A DNA stretch of 64,000 nt from Ectobacillus funiculus (GTDB lineage Bacteria; Bacillota; Bacilli; Bacillales; Bacillaceae_G): the NCBI RefSeq assembly GCF_042429435.1, contig NZ_JBHMAF010000196.1; one strand, 5' to 3'. Of this stretch, positions 43,312-52,413 are shown in pieces; position 1 is the stretch's first letter, and every line of letters starts with the position of its first letter. Below the pieces are notes generated by a model. That model made no database searches, was not told where the DNA came from, and saw only the letters and a program-made list of their open reading frames with translations. The position numbers and the translations under genes are program-made.

Positions 43312-44164
43312 AGAGTTTCGCAATGATGTAAAACCAAACTGGTGTCCAGGCTGCGGAGATTTCTCCGTGCAAGCTGCAATTCAACGTGCCGCTGCAAATG
43401 CAGGCTTGGATCCTGAGCAAATGGCAGTTGTGTCCGGTATCGGATGTTCTGGCCGTATCTCTGGTTACATCAACTCGTATGGCTTCCACGGCATTCATGG
43501 TCGTGCTCTTCCAATTGCGCAGGGCGTGAAAATGGCGAACCGAGATTTAACAGTGATTGCTGCGGGTGGCGACGGGGATGGTTTTGCGATTGGTATGGGC
43601 CATACAATTCATGCGATTCGTCGTAATATTGATTTAACATATATTGTCATGGATAACCAAATCTATGGTTTGACAAAAGGACAAACATCTCCGCGAAGCA
43701 GTTCTGGCTTCAAAACAAAAAGTACGCCACAAGGGTCTATTGAACCTGCATTGTCTGTTATGGAAATGGCCTTAACAGCAGGTGCGACTTTTGTAGCGCA
43801 AAGCTTCTCCAGTGATTTGAAGGAATTAACACAAATCATTGAAGCTGGGATTAACCATAAAGGATTTTCTTTAATTAATGTGTTTAGTCCATGTGTAACA
43901 TATAACAAGGTGAACACATATGACTGGTTCAAAGAAAATTTAAAACGATTAAGCACGGTAGAAGGCTATGATTCATCTAACCGTATGATGGCAATGCAGA
44001 CATTGATGGAAAACGATGGTCTTGTCACTGGTATTATCTATCAGAATAAGCAGCAGCCTTCTTACCAAGAGCTTATCAAAGGATATAGCGAGCAGCCTCT
44101 GTCTCAAGCAAACCTTTCTTTAGACAAAGACATGTTTAATGAGCTTGTAGCAGAATTTATGTAA
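43298..44164 (+). CDS. korB: 2-oxoacid:ferredoxin oxidoreductase, beta subunit
   Basis: This 288-residue thiamine-diphosphate-binding subunit has the cluster/TPP region KPNWCPGCGDFSVQAAIQ near the start, GIGCSGRISGYINSYGFHGIHGRALPIAQG in the middle, and the TPP motif GGDGDGFAIGMGHTIHAIRRN with DNQIYGLTKGQ. It overlaps korA by 14 bases; AAAAAGGGG near 43281 serves as ribosome site. It forms a functional unit with KorA. A terminator and a family I repeat follow. Confidence 0.9.
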   Translation: MATFKEFRNDVKPNWCPGCGDFSVQAAIQRAAANAGLDPEQMAVVSGIGCSGRISGYINSYGFHGIHGRALPIAQGVKMANRDLTVIAAGGDGDGFAIGMGHTIHAIRRNIDLTYIVMDNQIYGLTKGQTSPRSSSGFKTKSTPQGSIEPALSVMEMALTAGATFVAQSFSSDLKELTQIIEAGINHKGFSLINVFSPCVTYNKVNTYDWFKENLKRLSTVEGYDSSNRMMAMQTLMENDGLVTGIIYQNKQQPSYQELIKGYSEQPLSQANLSLDKDMFNELVAEFM

Positions 44165-44170
44165 GCGAGG

Positions 44171-44199
44171 AAGCCTCTCTGGTGACAGGGGGGCTTTTG
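44171..44199 (+). terminator. Intrinsic terminator of korAB
   Basis: AAGCCTCTCT and AGGGGGGCTT form a 10-bp stem (several G-U pairs) around GGTGAC, followed by TTG. Confidence 0.65.
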
Positions 44200-44202
44200 T
44201 AT

Positions 44203-44338
44203 ACCACTGTGGGAAAGTATAAATTTCCTGGCCAGAAGACAATTCGACGTGGCTAGAAATTCTAGAAATACAGTATAAGGGCAACTAAGCTTCTATTTTC
44301 GCCTAAGGGTAGGGCTCGCCACTCGACGAGTTTCTTTA
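44203..44338 (+). repeat. Family I intergenic structured repeat, copy 7
   Basis: ACCACTGTGGGAAAGTATAA, ATTTCCTGGC, CAATTCGACGTGGCTAGAAA, TTCTAGAAATACAGTATAAG, GCAACTAAGCTTCTATTTTC, then CTCGCC-ACTC-GACGAG (one mismatch) and TTTCTTTA. The 467-base gap between korB and miaB also contains a CCCCTAC/GTAGGTGGGG inverted repeat at about 44389-44417 and an AT-rich stretch with TATAAT near 44558. Confidence 0.85.
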
Positions 44339-44631
44339 AGGAATTTCATATTGTAGTAAACCTTTCTATCAGATTTTGCTGAAAGAGTACCCCTACTTCT
44401 AAGGGTAGTGTAGGTGGGGATAATTCAAATTGGGGAAGTTCAAAATGACAGAAATGTAACGGAAACTTATAAGTGTTTGTATTGTTATAAACTTGTCTTA
44501 AGATGCAGTGATCGACAAAGCCCCTCTATATTGTTTAATTAGGTCAAACGCTTTATACTATAATAATGTGTGCAAAAGAAACAAGGTGCACGATAGTATG
44601 CAAAGAAATTGGATATGGAGGGAGATTCGTC

Positions 44632-46161
44632 GTGAACGAACAACAACGATTGCAAAGTCAACAAGTGAATTCTTCGGACAAAAAATCCGATCAGGATTAC
44701 AGCAAATATTTTGAGAAAGTGTATCAGCCGCCTTCTTTAAAGGATGCAAAAAAACGCGGGAAAGAGGAAATTCAAGTTCATCGAGATTTCGAGATTCCTG
44801 AAGAGTTCCTAGGTATGGGGACAGGCAAGAAGTTTTACATCCGCACATATGGCTGTCAAATGAACGAGCATGATACAGAGGTAATGGCCGGTATTTTTAT
44901 GGGGCTTGGCTATGAGCCTACTTTTACGGTTGAGGATGCAGATGTCGTTTTACTTAACACCTGTGCAATCCGTGAAAATGCCGAAAATAAAGTGTTTGGT
45001 GAAATTGGTCATTTAAAACCGCTTAAGATGAAAAACCCTGATCTTTTAATTGGGGTATGTGGCTGTATGTCGCAGGAAGAGTCTGTTGTCAACAAAATCA
45101 TGAAAACTCATCAATTTGTTGATATGGTATTTGGTACACATAATATTCATCGTCTTCCAAACATTTTGCGTGAAGCAATGTTTTCAAAGGCAACGGTGGT
45201 AGAGGTGTGGTCGAAGGAAGGCGATGTAATCGAGAACCTTCCAAAGGTACGTCGCGGCGATATTAAAGCGTGGGTAAATATTATGTACGGCTGTGATAAG
45301 TTCTGCACGTACTGTATTGTGCCATATACACGCGGTAAGGAACGCAGCCGTCGCCCAGAGGACATCATTCAGGAAGTTCGTCATTTGGCAGCACAGGGTT
45401 ATAAGGAGATTACCCTTCTTGGTCAAAACGTTAACGCCTATGGTAAAGATTTTGAGGATATGAAATATGGTCTTGGTGATTTAATGGATGAGATCCGTAA
45501 AATTGATATTCCGCGCATCCGTTTTACAACGAGCCATCCGCGTGATTTTGATGACCGTCTTATTGAGATTTTAGCGAAGGGCGGAAACCTTGTAGAACAT
45601 ATTCATTTGCCAGTACAATCCGGTAGCACGGAAGTATTGAAAATGATGGCGCGTAAGTATACGCGTGAGCAATATTTGGAGCTTGTTCGCAAAATCAAAG
45701 AGGCTATTCCTGGTGTTACCTTAACAACAGATATTATTGTCGGCTTCCCGAATGAGACGGAAGAACAATTTGAGGAAACTTTATCGCTTTACCGTGAAGT
45801 AGGGTATGATAGTGCGTATACATTTATCTACTCTCCACGCGAAGGTACGCCTGCTGCAAAGATGGAAGATAATGTACCGATGGCTGTGAAGAAGGAGCGT
45901 TTGCAGCGCTTGAACGCACTTGTGAACGAGCTATCTGCGGAAAAGAATAAGGCGTATGAGGGACAAATTGTCGAAGTACTTGTTGAGGGAGAAAGTAAAA
46001 ATAACCCGGATGTACTTGCAGGCTACACACGTAAAAACAAGCTTGTAAACTTCAAAGCTCCGAAGTCTACAATCGGTCAGCTTGTGCAGGTGAAAATTAT
46101 AGCAGCGAAAACATGGACACTAGATGGAGAGTTGTTAGAAAAGCCAATTGAGGTGAAGTAG
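44632..46161 (+). CDS. miaB: tRNA-2-methylthio-N6-dimethylallyladenosine synthase MiaB
   Basis: MiaB is a radical-SAM enzyme that adds the 2-methylthio group to i6A37 of tRNA, acting after MiaA (53610-54560). The 509-residue protein has the N-terminal cluster domain cysteines in YGCQMNEHD, LLNTCAIREN and GVCGCMSQEE, the radical-SAM motif CDKFCTYC, and a C-terminal TRAM domain. An N-terminal extension of about 60 residues is normal in Bacilli. The open frame begins at 44566, but GTG 44632 has GGAGGGAG upstream and matches the family. ricA follows after three bases. Confidence 0.95.
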   Translation: MNEQQRLQSQQVNSSDKKSDQDYSKYFEKVYQPPSLKDAKKRGKEEIQVHRDFEIPEEFLGMGTGKKFYIRTYGCQMNEHDTEVMAGIFMGLGYEPTFTVEDADVVLLNTCAIRENAENKVFGEIGHLKPLKMKNPDLLIGVCGCMSQEESVVNKIMKTHQFVDMVFGTHNIHRLPNILREAMFSKATVVEVWSKEGDVIENLPKVRRGDIKAWVNIMYGCDKFCTYCIVPYTRGKERSRRPEDIIQEVRHLAAQGYKEITLLGQNVNAYGKDFEDMKYGLGDLMDEIRKIDIPRIRFTTSHPRDFDDRLIEILAKGGNLVEHIHLPVQSGSTEVLKMMARKYTREQYLELVRKIKEAIPGVTLTTDIIVGFPNETEEQFEETLSLYREVGYDSAYTFIYSPREGTPAAKMEDNVPMAVKKERLQRLNALVNELSAEKNKAYEGQIVEVLVEGESKNNPDVLAGYTRKNKLVNFKAPKSTIGQLVQVKIIAAKTWTLDGELLEKPIEVK

Positions 46162-46164
46162 TAT

Positions 46165-46614
46165 ATGACACAATATACAAAAGATGATATTGTTGCACGG
46201 GCAAGGGAATTAGCGAAAATGATTTCTGAAACAGAAGAAGTAGACTTCTTTAAGCGTGCAGAGGCGAAAATTCACCAAAATGAAACAATTAAACAAACAA
46301 TCAGTCAAATTAAGGCGCTGCAAAAGCAGGCTGTGAATTTGCAGCATTATGGAAAGACGGAAGCATTGAAGAAGGTAGAAGCTGAAATCGATGCATTGCA
46401 AGACAAGCTTGATGAAATTCCAATTGTGCAGGAGTTTCAGTCCTCCCAGACATATGTGAATGACTTGCTGCAGCTTGTTGCTAACACCATTTCCAATACG
46501 GTAACAGATGAGATTTTGTTATCGACAGGAGGAGATGTGCTGATGGGTGAAACAGGCGCAGAAGTGCAAAGCAAGCATAGCGGGAGCTGCGGTACTGGCT
46601 GTGGTTGTTCATAA
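46165..46614 (+). CDS. ricA: RicA (YmcA), YlbF-family regulator of competence, biofilm and sporulation
   Basis: This 149-residue helical protein of the YlbF/YmcA family forms, with YlbF and YaaT, the RicAFT complex that carries [4Fe-4S] clusters and influences RNase Y-dependent mRNA maturation and Spo0A activation. The body is coiled-coil (EETIKQ-type heptads, KKVEAEIDALQDKLDEI), and the C-terminus ends in SCGTGCGCS with three cysteines, fitting a cluster ligand role. rny, the enzyme it modulates, is encoded about 8 kb upstream. ATG 46165 is closely linked to miaB. Confidence 0.92.
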   Translation: MTQYTKDDIVARARELAKMISETEEVDFFKRAEAKIHQNETIKQTISQIKALQKQAVNLQHYGKTEALKKVEAEIDALQDKLDEIPIVQEFQSSQTYVNDLLQLVANTISNTVTDEILLSTGGDVLMGETGAEVQSKHSGSCGTGCGCS

Positions 46615-46621
46615 GACAAAG

Positions 46622-46657
46622 AAAGGCGTTCCTCTTGAATAGAAGGGGACGCCTTTT
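46622..46657 (+). terminator. Intrinsic terminator of miaB-ricA
   Basis: AAAGGCGTTCCTCTT and AGAAGGGGACGCCTTT pair with small mismatches around GAAT, followed by TT. Confidence 0.82.
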
Positions 46658-46722
46658 TGCACTGTAAGAAAGTATAATTTTTTCGGGGTGATGTCTAGCT
46701 CCCAAGGCCCGCCTTTTCTTAA
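46657..46722 (+). repeat. Mosaic of family I start and family II repeat
   Basis: GCACTGTAAGAAAGTATAA is the family I opening, placed as usual right after a terminator. It then runs into TTTTTTCGGGGTGATGTCTA and GCTCCCAAGGCCCGCC, which matches the element at 20036-20105. The 391-base gap before cotE otherwise contains the cotE promoters. Confidence 0.5.
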
Positions 46723-46863
46723 TGATGAAGAACAAACGAAATCCTTCCATAAACCTGCTTCTCTAAAGCTGCGACTGCTTTTCCTAATACACATAAATCA
46801 TCTTCAGGTGCTTGTCATAATTCTCCTGTTCTTTTCATAGGGCACTCATAGAAAAACTACGAA

Positions 46864-46889
46864 CATATTTGGGCGCTATCGCATACAAT
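46864..46889 (+). promoter_or_regulatory. Candidate SigE promoter of cotE
   Basis: CATATT (46864-46869) and CATACAAT (46882-46889), 12 bases apart. The -10 is a full match to the SigE pattern CATACAnT. cotE has a SigE promoter in B. subtilis. Confidence 0.6.
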
Positions 46890-46947
46890 GTATTGTACGA
46901 ATTCCGAAAAGGAAATGGTACATCCATCTCTTTTTTTTAGGCGATAG

Positions 46948-46976
46948 CACATTCCACGAATGTCACGCATATGATG
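46948..46976 (+). promoter_or_regulatory. Candidate SigK promoter of cotE
   Basis: CACA (46948-46951), 16 bases, CATATGATG (46968-46976). It has the same spacing and -10 as the dpaA promoter at 11757-11785. B. subtilis cotE likewise has a second, later promoter read by SigK. Confidence 0.65.
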
Positions 46977-47005
46977 AATTGAATATTCATTGAGGAGGGT
47001 TTGGA

Positions 47006-47551
47006 ATGTCCGAATATAGAGAGATTATTACCAAGGCTGTTGTCGGAAAAGGCCGCAAGTATACAAAATCTACTCATACAGTAGATCCGAACAACAATCC
47101 AACGAGCATTTTAGGCTGCTGGGTGATTAACCATGTATATGAAGCGAATAAGTACGGCAGGTACGTGCAAATCGAGGGCTATTATGATGTGAATACATGG
47201 TACTCGTATGACGAAAATACAAAAACAGAGGTTGTTACAGAACGTGTTCGCTATGAGGAAGAGGTAAAGGTTCGCTATCGTGATAAGAACTTTACAGGGG
47301 ATGATCATGAAATTATTGCCCGCGTGCTGCAGCATCCGAATTGCTTAGAGGCTGTAATCTCTCCAAACGGCAACAAAATTGTGGCGACTGTTGAACGTGA
47401 ATTTGTTTGCGAGATTGTAGGTGAAACAAAGGTATGCGTGAGGGTGAATCCGGAAGGCTGCCATGATGAGGATGAATACTACTACAGCGTGGATGATGAA
47501 GAATTTGAGGATCTAGATCCAAACTTTATGTTAGATTCCGAAGAAGAGTAA
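47006..47551 (+). CDS. cotE: Outer spore coat morphogenetic protein CotE
   Basis: CotE assembles the outer coat (and, in the B. cereus group, helps attach the exosporium). The 181-residue protein shows the family core (REIITKAVVGKGRKYTKSTHTVDP; ILGCWVINHVYEANK; GYYDVNTWYSY) and the very acidic C-terminal tail DDEEFEDLDPNFMLDSEEE. ATG 47006 follows GAGGAGGG. Two sporulation promoters lie upstream, an early mother-cell (SigE-like) and a late one (SigK-like). A strong terminator follows. Confidence 0.96.
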   Translation: MSEYREIITKAVVGKGRKYTKSTHTVDPNNNPTSILGCWVINHVYEANKYGRYVQIEGYYDVNTWYSYDENTKTEVVTERVRYEEEVKVRYRDKNFTGDDHEIIARVLQHPNCLEAVISPNGNKIVATVEREFVCEIVGETKVCVRVNPEGCHDEDEYYYSVDDEEFEDLDPNFMLDSEEE

Positions 47552-47555
47552 TACG

Positions 47556-47587
47556 AAGCTAGGGAGGTTTTCTTCCTAGCTTTTTAT
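47556..47587 (+). terminator. Intrinsic terminator of cotE
   Basis: AAGCTAGGGAGG and CTTCCTAGCTT form a stem of about 11 bp with a TTTT loop, followed by TTT. Confidence 0.88.
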
Positions 47588-47699
47588 CATACTGTAGGAC
47601 TGTATAAATTTCCAGTGGCAGTTATTCGAAGTGGTCAGGAATGTTAAGAATATAGTGCAATGATGCCGCTGCTCTTGCCAATCGGCGAGTCTTCTTTAA
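47588..47699 (+). repeat. Family I intergenic structured repeat, copy 8 (diverged)
   Basis: ATACTGTAGGACTGTATAAA, TTTCCAG, TTATTCGAAGTGGTCAGGAA and AATATAGTGCAATG match with changes. The middle module is shortened, and the end CTTGCC-AATC-GGCGAG keeps pairing through a G-U, followed by TCTTCTTTA. Confidence 0.75.
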
Positions 47700-47772
47700 T
47701 TGTACCCTATATTTGAGAACATGTTATAATAAGATGAAATACATGAGGAAACTAGAAAGCTGGAGGATTGAA

Positions 47773-50382
47773 ATGGCACAGTATACGCCTATGATACAGC
47801 AATATTTAACAATTAAGGCAGACTATGAAGATGCCTTTTTATTTTTTCGTCTCGGAGATTTTTACGAGATGTTTTTTGGTGATGCCGTAAAGGCGGCGCA
47901 TGAATTGGAAATTACCTTAACAAGCCGTGATGGCGGTGGAAGCGAGCGCATTCCAATGTGCGGGGTACCGTATCATTCCGCTAAAAATTATATAGAGCAG
48001 CTGATTGAAAAAGGATATAAGGTTGCCATTTGTGAGCAGGTAGAGGATCCGAAAACAGCTAAGGGGGTTGTGCGCCGCGAAGTTGTGCAGCTGATTACAC
48101 CCGGCACGATGATGGAGGGACGCTCTCTTGATGAGAAGGAGAATAACTTTCTCGTATCGATTACAGGCTTTGAAGATGGTTCCTATGGACTAGCGTGCAA
48201 CGACTTAACAACGGGACAAAATACGGTCACGTTGCTGCGCGGTTCTATGGAGGACGTGCTGTTGGAAGTGCACGGACTTGGGGCGAAGGAGGTTGTCGTC
48301 AGCTCTTTATTTTCCGGAGATGAACTGAAGAAGTTGACCGATCTTTTGAAAATTACAATTTCCTACGAGGAAGACACATCGATTCCGGAAGGCTTGGAGC
48401 ATGTCGCACAGGATCTGCCGGAAACAAAGCTCATCGAGACGGTCGGACGCTTGCTTCGTTATGTTTGGCGTACGCAAAAGCGTTCGTTAGATCATTTGCA
48501 GCCAGTAGAGATGTATCAAAGCAACCATTTTATGAAAATGGATGTGCATTCAAAGCGCAATCTCGAGCTGACGGAAACGATTCGTACGAAGGAAAAGGCG
48601 GGATCTTTGCTATGGCTGCTTGATAAAACAAAAACAGCGATGGGAGCCCGCATGCTTAAGCAATGGATGGAGCGTCCGCTCGTGCGTCAGGAGCAGATTG
48701 CGCAGCGCCACGGTATGGTTGAGACGTTTGTAAACAACTATTTCATTCGTGAGGATTTAAAGGAAAAATTAAAAGAGGTGTATGATTTAGAGAGGCTGTC
48801 CGGAAAGGTAGCGTATGGGAATGTCAACGCAAGAGATCTTCTTCAGCTCAAGCGCTCGCTCCTGCAAGTGCCAGAGATTTTACAGCTTATGGGAGAATTG
48901 GATAATCCATATATACTTGAACTTATGCGGGGGGTTGACCCGTGTGAGGAACTGGCTGCGCTGCTTGAAAAAAGCATCCAAGAAAATCCGCCATTATCAG
49001 TGAAGGATGGGGACATCATCAAGGATGGCTATCATGAAAAGCTTGATCAATACCGGTATGTTAGCAAGAACGGAAAAACGTGGATTGCTGACTTGGAAAA
49101 ACGGGAACGTGAACTAACGGGCATCCGGTCACTGAAAATCGGCTATAACCGTATTTTTGGTTATTATATTGAAATTACCCGTGCCAATCTTTCTTCTCTT
49201 CCAGAGGGACGATATGAGCGTAAGCAAACACTAGCGAATGCTGAACGCTTTGTAACCGATGAGCTGAAGGAAAAAGAAGCGATGATTTTAGAAGCGGAAG
49301 AGAAAATTGTTCAATTGGAGTATGATTTATTCCTGCAGCTGCGTGAGCAGGTAAAAGCGTATATTCCAAAGCTGCAGCAGCTTGCGAAAGCAATTAGCGA
49401 GCTGGATGTGTTTCAAAGCTTTGCGACAGTGAGCGAAGAGGAACAGTTTGTAAGACCTGTGCTTAGTGCGAACCAGGAGCTTGTTCTCATTGACGGTCGT
49501 CATCCTGTCGTTGAGAAGGTGCTGGAGAAGAAAACATATGTGCCGAATGATTGCGTGATGCGTGAGGACTTGAATATGTTCCTTATTACAGGTCCGAACA
49601 TGTCAGGGAAAAGCACATATATGAGACAGCTGGCGCTGATTGCCGTCATGTCGCAAATCGGCTGCTTTGTACCAGCGAAAGAGGCAGTTCTGCCGGTCTT
49701 TGATCAAATTTTTACACGTATCGGTGCTGCGGACGACTTAATTTCGGGCCAAAGTACATTTATGGTCGAAATGCTTGAGGCAAAGCATGCAATTGCCAAT
49801 GCGACGCACAGAAGCCTGATTTTATTCGATGAAATTGGGCGCGGAACATCCACGTATGATGGTATGGCACTGGCGCAGGCGATTATTGAATATATTCATC
49901 ATCATATCGGGGCTAAAACATTATTTTCTACTCATTATCATGAGCTGACGGTATTGGCGGATCAGTTGGACAAGCTGCAAAATGTTCATGTTTCTGCAAT
50001 TGAGGAAAACGGCAAGGTCGTATTTCTTCATAAGATTAAAGAAGGGGCAGCGGATAAAAGCTACGGTATTCATGTTGCCGAGCTTGCTGGTCTGCCATCC
50101 TCGCTCATTGCACGTGCAAAGGATGTGCTTGAATCACTAGAAGGGCAGGAAGTGCGTGAAAGTGCACCGCCTGTTCAGCAGGAGGAATCATCGCTTGCAA
50201 AGGAAGGGCAGCTCTCCTTCTTTTCTATAGACGAACGTCCGGCTGCAGTGCAAATGAATGCTCTTTCTTCACAGGAAAAAGAGATATTGAACCAAATCCA
50301 AACAATGGATTTATTAGACATGACGCCGCTTGAAGCATTGAATGAAATGTACAAGCTGCAAAAAAAGCTAAAGAAGGGATAA
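47773..50382 (+). CDS. mutS: DNA mismatch repair protein MutS
   Basis: MutS recognises mismatches and recruits MutL. The 869-residue protein has the mismatch-binding Phe-x-Glu in RLGDFYEMFFGDA near residue 38, the lever/clamp region, Walker A TGPNMSGKST, the Walker B-type LILFDEIGRGTSTYDGMALAQA, and a beta-clamp-like/helix-turn-helix C-terminus. Although the frame is open from 47713, ATG 47773 follows TGGAGGAT and gives the family start MAQYTPMIQQYL. mutL begins three bases after the stop. Confidence 0.97.
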   Translation: MAQYTPMIQQYLTIKADYEDAFLFFRLGDFYEMFFGDAVKAAHELEITLTSRDGGGSERIPMCGVPYHSAKNYIEQLIEKGYKVAICEQVEDPKTAKGVVRREVVQLITPGTMMEGRSLDEKENNFLVSITGFEDGSYGLACNDLTTGQNTVTLLRGSMEDVLLEVHGLGAKEVVVSSLFSGDELKKLTDLLKITISYEEDTSIPEGLEHVAQDLPETKLIETVGRLLRYVWRTQKRSLDHLQPVEMYQSNHFMKMDVHSKRNLELTETIRTKEKAGSLLWLLDKTKTAMGARMLKQWMERPLVRQEQIAQRHGMVETFVNNYFIREDLKEKLKEVYDLERLSGKVAYGNVNARDLLQLKRSLLQVPEILQLMGELDNPYILELMRGVDPCEELAALLEKSIQENPPLSVKDGDIIKDGYHEKLDQYRYVSKNGKTWIADLEKRERELTGIRSLKIGYNRIFGYYIEITRANLSSLPEGRYERKQTLANAERFVTDELKEKEAMILEAEEKIVQLEYDLFLQLREQVKAYIPKLQQLAKAISELDVFQSFATVSEEEQFVRPVLSANQELVLIDGRHPVVEKVLEKKTYVPNDCVMREDLNMFLITGPNMSGKSTYMRQLALIAVMSQIGCFVPAKEAVLPVFDQIFTRIGAADDLISGQSTFMVEMLEAKHAIANATHRSLILFDEIGRGTSTYDGMALAQAIIEYIHHHIGAKTLFSTHYHELTVLADQLDKLQNVHVSAIEENGKVVFLHKIKEGAADKSYGIHVAELAGLPSSLIARAKDVLESLEGQEVRESAPPVQQEESSLAKEGQLSFFSIDERPAAVQMNALSSQEKEILNQIQTMDLLDMTPLEALNEMYKLQKKLKKG

Positions 50383-50385
50383 AAC

Positions 50386-52263
50386 ATGGGGAAAATTCGA
50401 AAGCTTGACGAACAGCTGTCCAATCTCATCGCGGCGGGCGAGGTTGTAGAACGCCCTGCTTCTGTTGTAAAAGAGCTCGTTGAAAACGCGGTCGATGCCC
50501 ATAGTACAACGGTTGAGATTCATCTTGAGGAGGCAGGCTTGTCGAGTATTCGCATTCTGGATAACGGCGATGGTATAGCGGAAGATGATTGCCTATTGGC
50601 ATTCGATCGTCACGCGACAAGCAAGATTCAAGACGAAAACGATTTATTTCGCATCCGTACGCTTGGCTTTCGCGGCGAAGCGCTGCCAAGCATCGCATCT
50701 GTCAGTGAATTAGAACTCATAACAAGTACGGGGGATACTGCCGGGACGCATCTCGTCATTAAAGGCGGCGAGGTGATGCGCCTTGAAAAGGCGGCAAGTC
50801 GAAAAGGAACAGATATTACGGTTCGCAATTTATTTTTTAACACACCAGCCCGTTTAAAATATATGAAAACAATTAATACCGAACTAGGCAGTATTACGGA
50901 TATCGTCTATCGCCTTGCGATGTCTCATCCAGATGTCTCTTTTCGATTGTTTCATAATGAGAAAAAGCTGCTGCATACGTCTGGAAATGGCGATGTTCAG
51001 CAAGTGTTAGCCGCTATTTACGGCGTAGCGGCAGCGAAAAAAATGATTCCAGTTCAAGCGGAGTCGCTTGATTTTACGATAACAGGCTATATGGCACTCC
51101 CGGAACTTACACGAGCATCACGAAATTATATTTCAACGATTGTCAACGGACGCTATGTAAAAAACTTTTCGCTAGTAAAGGCGATTCAACAAGGGTATCA
51201 TACGCTGCTCCCAATCGGGCGATATCCGATTGGTTTTTTATCAATCGAAATGGATCCGATGCTTGTAGACGTGAATGTTCACCCGGCAAAGCTTGAGGTA
51301 CGCTTCAGCAAGGAGGCTGAACTTTTAAAATTGATGGAAACAGCGATTCAACAGGCGTTTCATAACCTGCAGCTGATTCCCGATGCATCTGTGACAACGA
51401 ATAAAAAAATAAAAAAAGAAAGTGTGCAGGAGACCTTTCAATTTGATCATGGGGCCCCTGCTGCTTCTCTTCCAACTCGTACATTTGTCAATGAGTACAT
51501 GCCGCCTGCTGCGCCTATTGTGCAGGAGGCAGCGGTAGAGAAGCGGGAATATATCCACCCTAAAGCTGCTGTACAAGAGAAGATCCAGTATGAAGCAGAT
51601 GCAGAGGATACGTTTGTGGTAGAGGAGCTAGAAAGAGCCGACGACGGGACGTTCGAGGAGTGTCCGCCACAAACAGGAAATGAATTGCCTCCTCTATATC
51701 CAATCGGGCAAATGCACGGCACATATATTTTGGCTCAAAATGATCAAGGGTTGTATATACTCGATCAGCACGCGGCGCAAGAGAGAATCAACTATGAATA
51801 TTTTCGTGAGAAGGTTGGACAGGTTGCTTCTGAGGTGCAGGAGCTGCTCGTTCCGTACCGCATCGATGTTTCACTGCCTGAGTTTTTGCGGCTTGAGGAG
51901 CAGCTGGAAGAGCTCCGGAAGGTTGGATTGTTTTTAGAGCCATTCGGCCATCAAAGCTTTCTTGTGCGCTCGCATCCGACATGGTTTCCGAAAGGACAAG
52001 AGGTTGAAATTATTGAGGAAATGATGCAGCAGGTGCTGAAACTGAAGCGGGTCGATATCCGTAAGCTGCGGGAAGAAGCGGCGATTATGATGAGCTGTAA
52101 GGCTTCTATTAAAGCAAATCAATATATTACAAATGATGAGATTTTTGCGTTGCTTGAGGATTTGCGTAAGACAACAAACCCATATACATGTCCGCATGGC
52201 AGACCAATTCTTGTGCATCATTCAACGTATGAGCTGGAGAAGATATTTAAAAGGGTAATGTGA
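50386..52263 (+). CDS. mutL: DNA mismatch repair protein MutL
   Basis: MutL links mismatch recognition to strand incision. The 625-residue protein has the GHKL ATPase motifs (AAGEVVERPASVVKELVENA-type start, DNGDGI, ATSKI, TLGFRGEALPSI) and a C-terminal endonuclease domain: DQHAAQERINYEYF contains DQHA(x)2E(x)4E, and CKASIKA and CPHGRP follow, so the nicking motif is present as expected for Bacillus. ATG 50386 overlaps the mutS terminal region's ribosome site AAGAAGGGA. The two genes form an operon. Confidence 0.97.
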   Translation: MGKIRKLDEQLSNLIAAGEVVERPASVVKELVENAVDAHSTTVEIHLEEAGLSSIRILDNGDGIAEDDCLLAFDRHATSKIQDENDLFRIRTLGFRGEALPSIASVSELELITSTGDTAGTHLVIKGGEVMRLEKAASRKGTDITVRNLFFNTPARLKYMKTINTELGSITDIVYRLAMSHPDVSFRLFHNEKKLLHTSGNGDVQQVLAAIYGVAAAKKMIPVQAESLDFTITGYMALPELTRASRNYISTIVNGRYVKNFSLVKAIQQGYHTLLPIGRYPIGFLSIEMDPMLVDVNVHPAKLEVRFSKEAELLKLMETAIQQAFHNLQLIPDASVTTNKKIKKESVQETFQFDHGAPAASLPTRTFVNEYMPPAAPIVQEAAVEKREYIHPKAAVQEKIQYEADAEDTFVVEELERADDGTFEECPPQTGNELPPLYPIGQMHGTYILAQNDQGLYILDQHAAQERINYEYFREKVGQVASEVQELLVPYRIDVSLPEFLRLEEQLEELRKVGLFLEPFGHQSFLVRSHPTWFPKGQEVEIIEEMMQQVLKLKRVDIRKLREEAAIMMSCKASIKANQYITNDEIFALLEDLRKTTNPYTCPHGRPILVHHSTYELEKIFKRVM

Positions 52264-52272
52264 TAAATACTA

Positions 52273-52306
52273 AGAACCAATCCTTTGTTTATAGGGGATT
52301 GGTTCC
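52273..52306 (+). terminator. Hairpin after mutL (weak terminator)
   Basis: GAACCAATCC and GGATTGGTTC form a perfect 10-bp stem with a 12-base loop, but no T run follows. It may terminate poorly or stabilise the mutSL transcript. Confidence 0.5.
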
Positions 52307-52413
52307 ATAAACTGCACAAAAATGGGCAGATGGCACAAACAACATACGGAATGGATAGTATAGTAGTGTTTTGGAATATGTATACATAATTTGTTGAAAA
52401 AAGAGGGGTTTCT

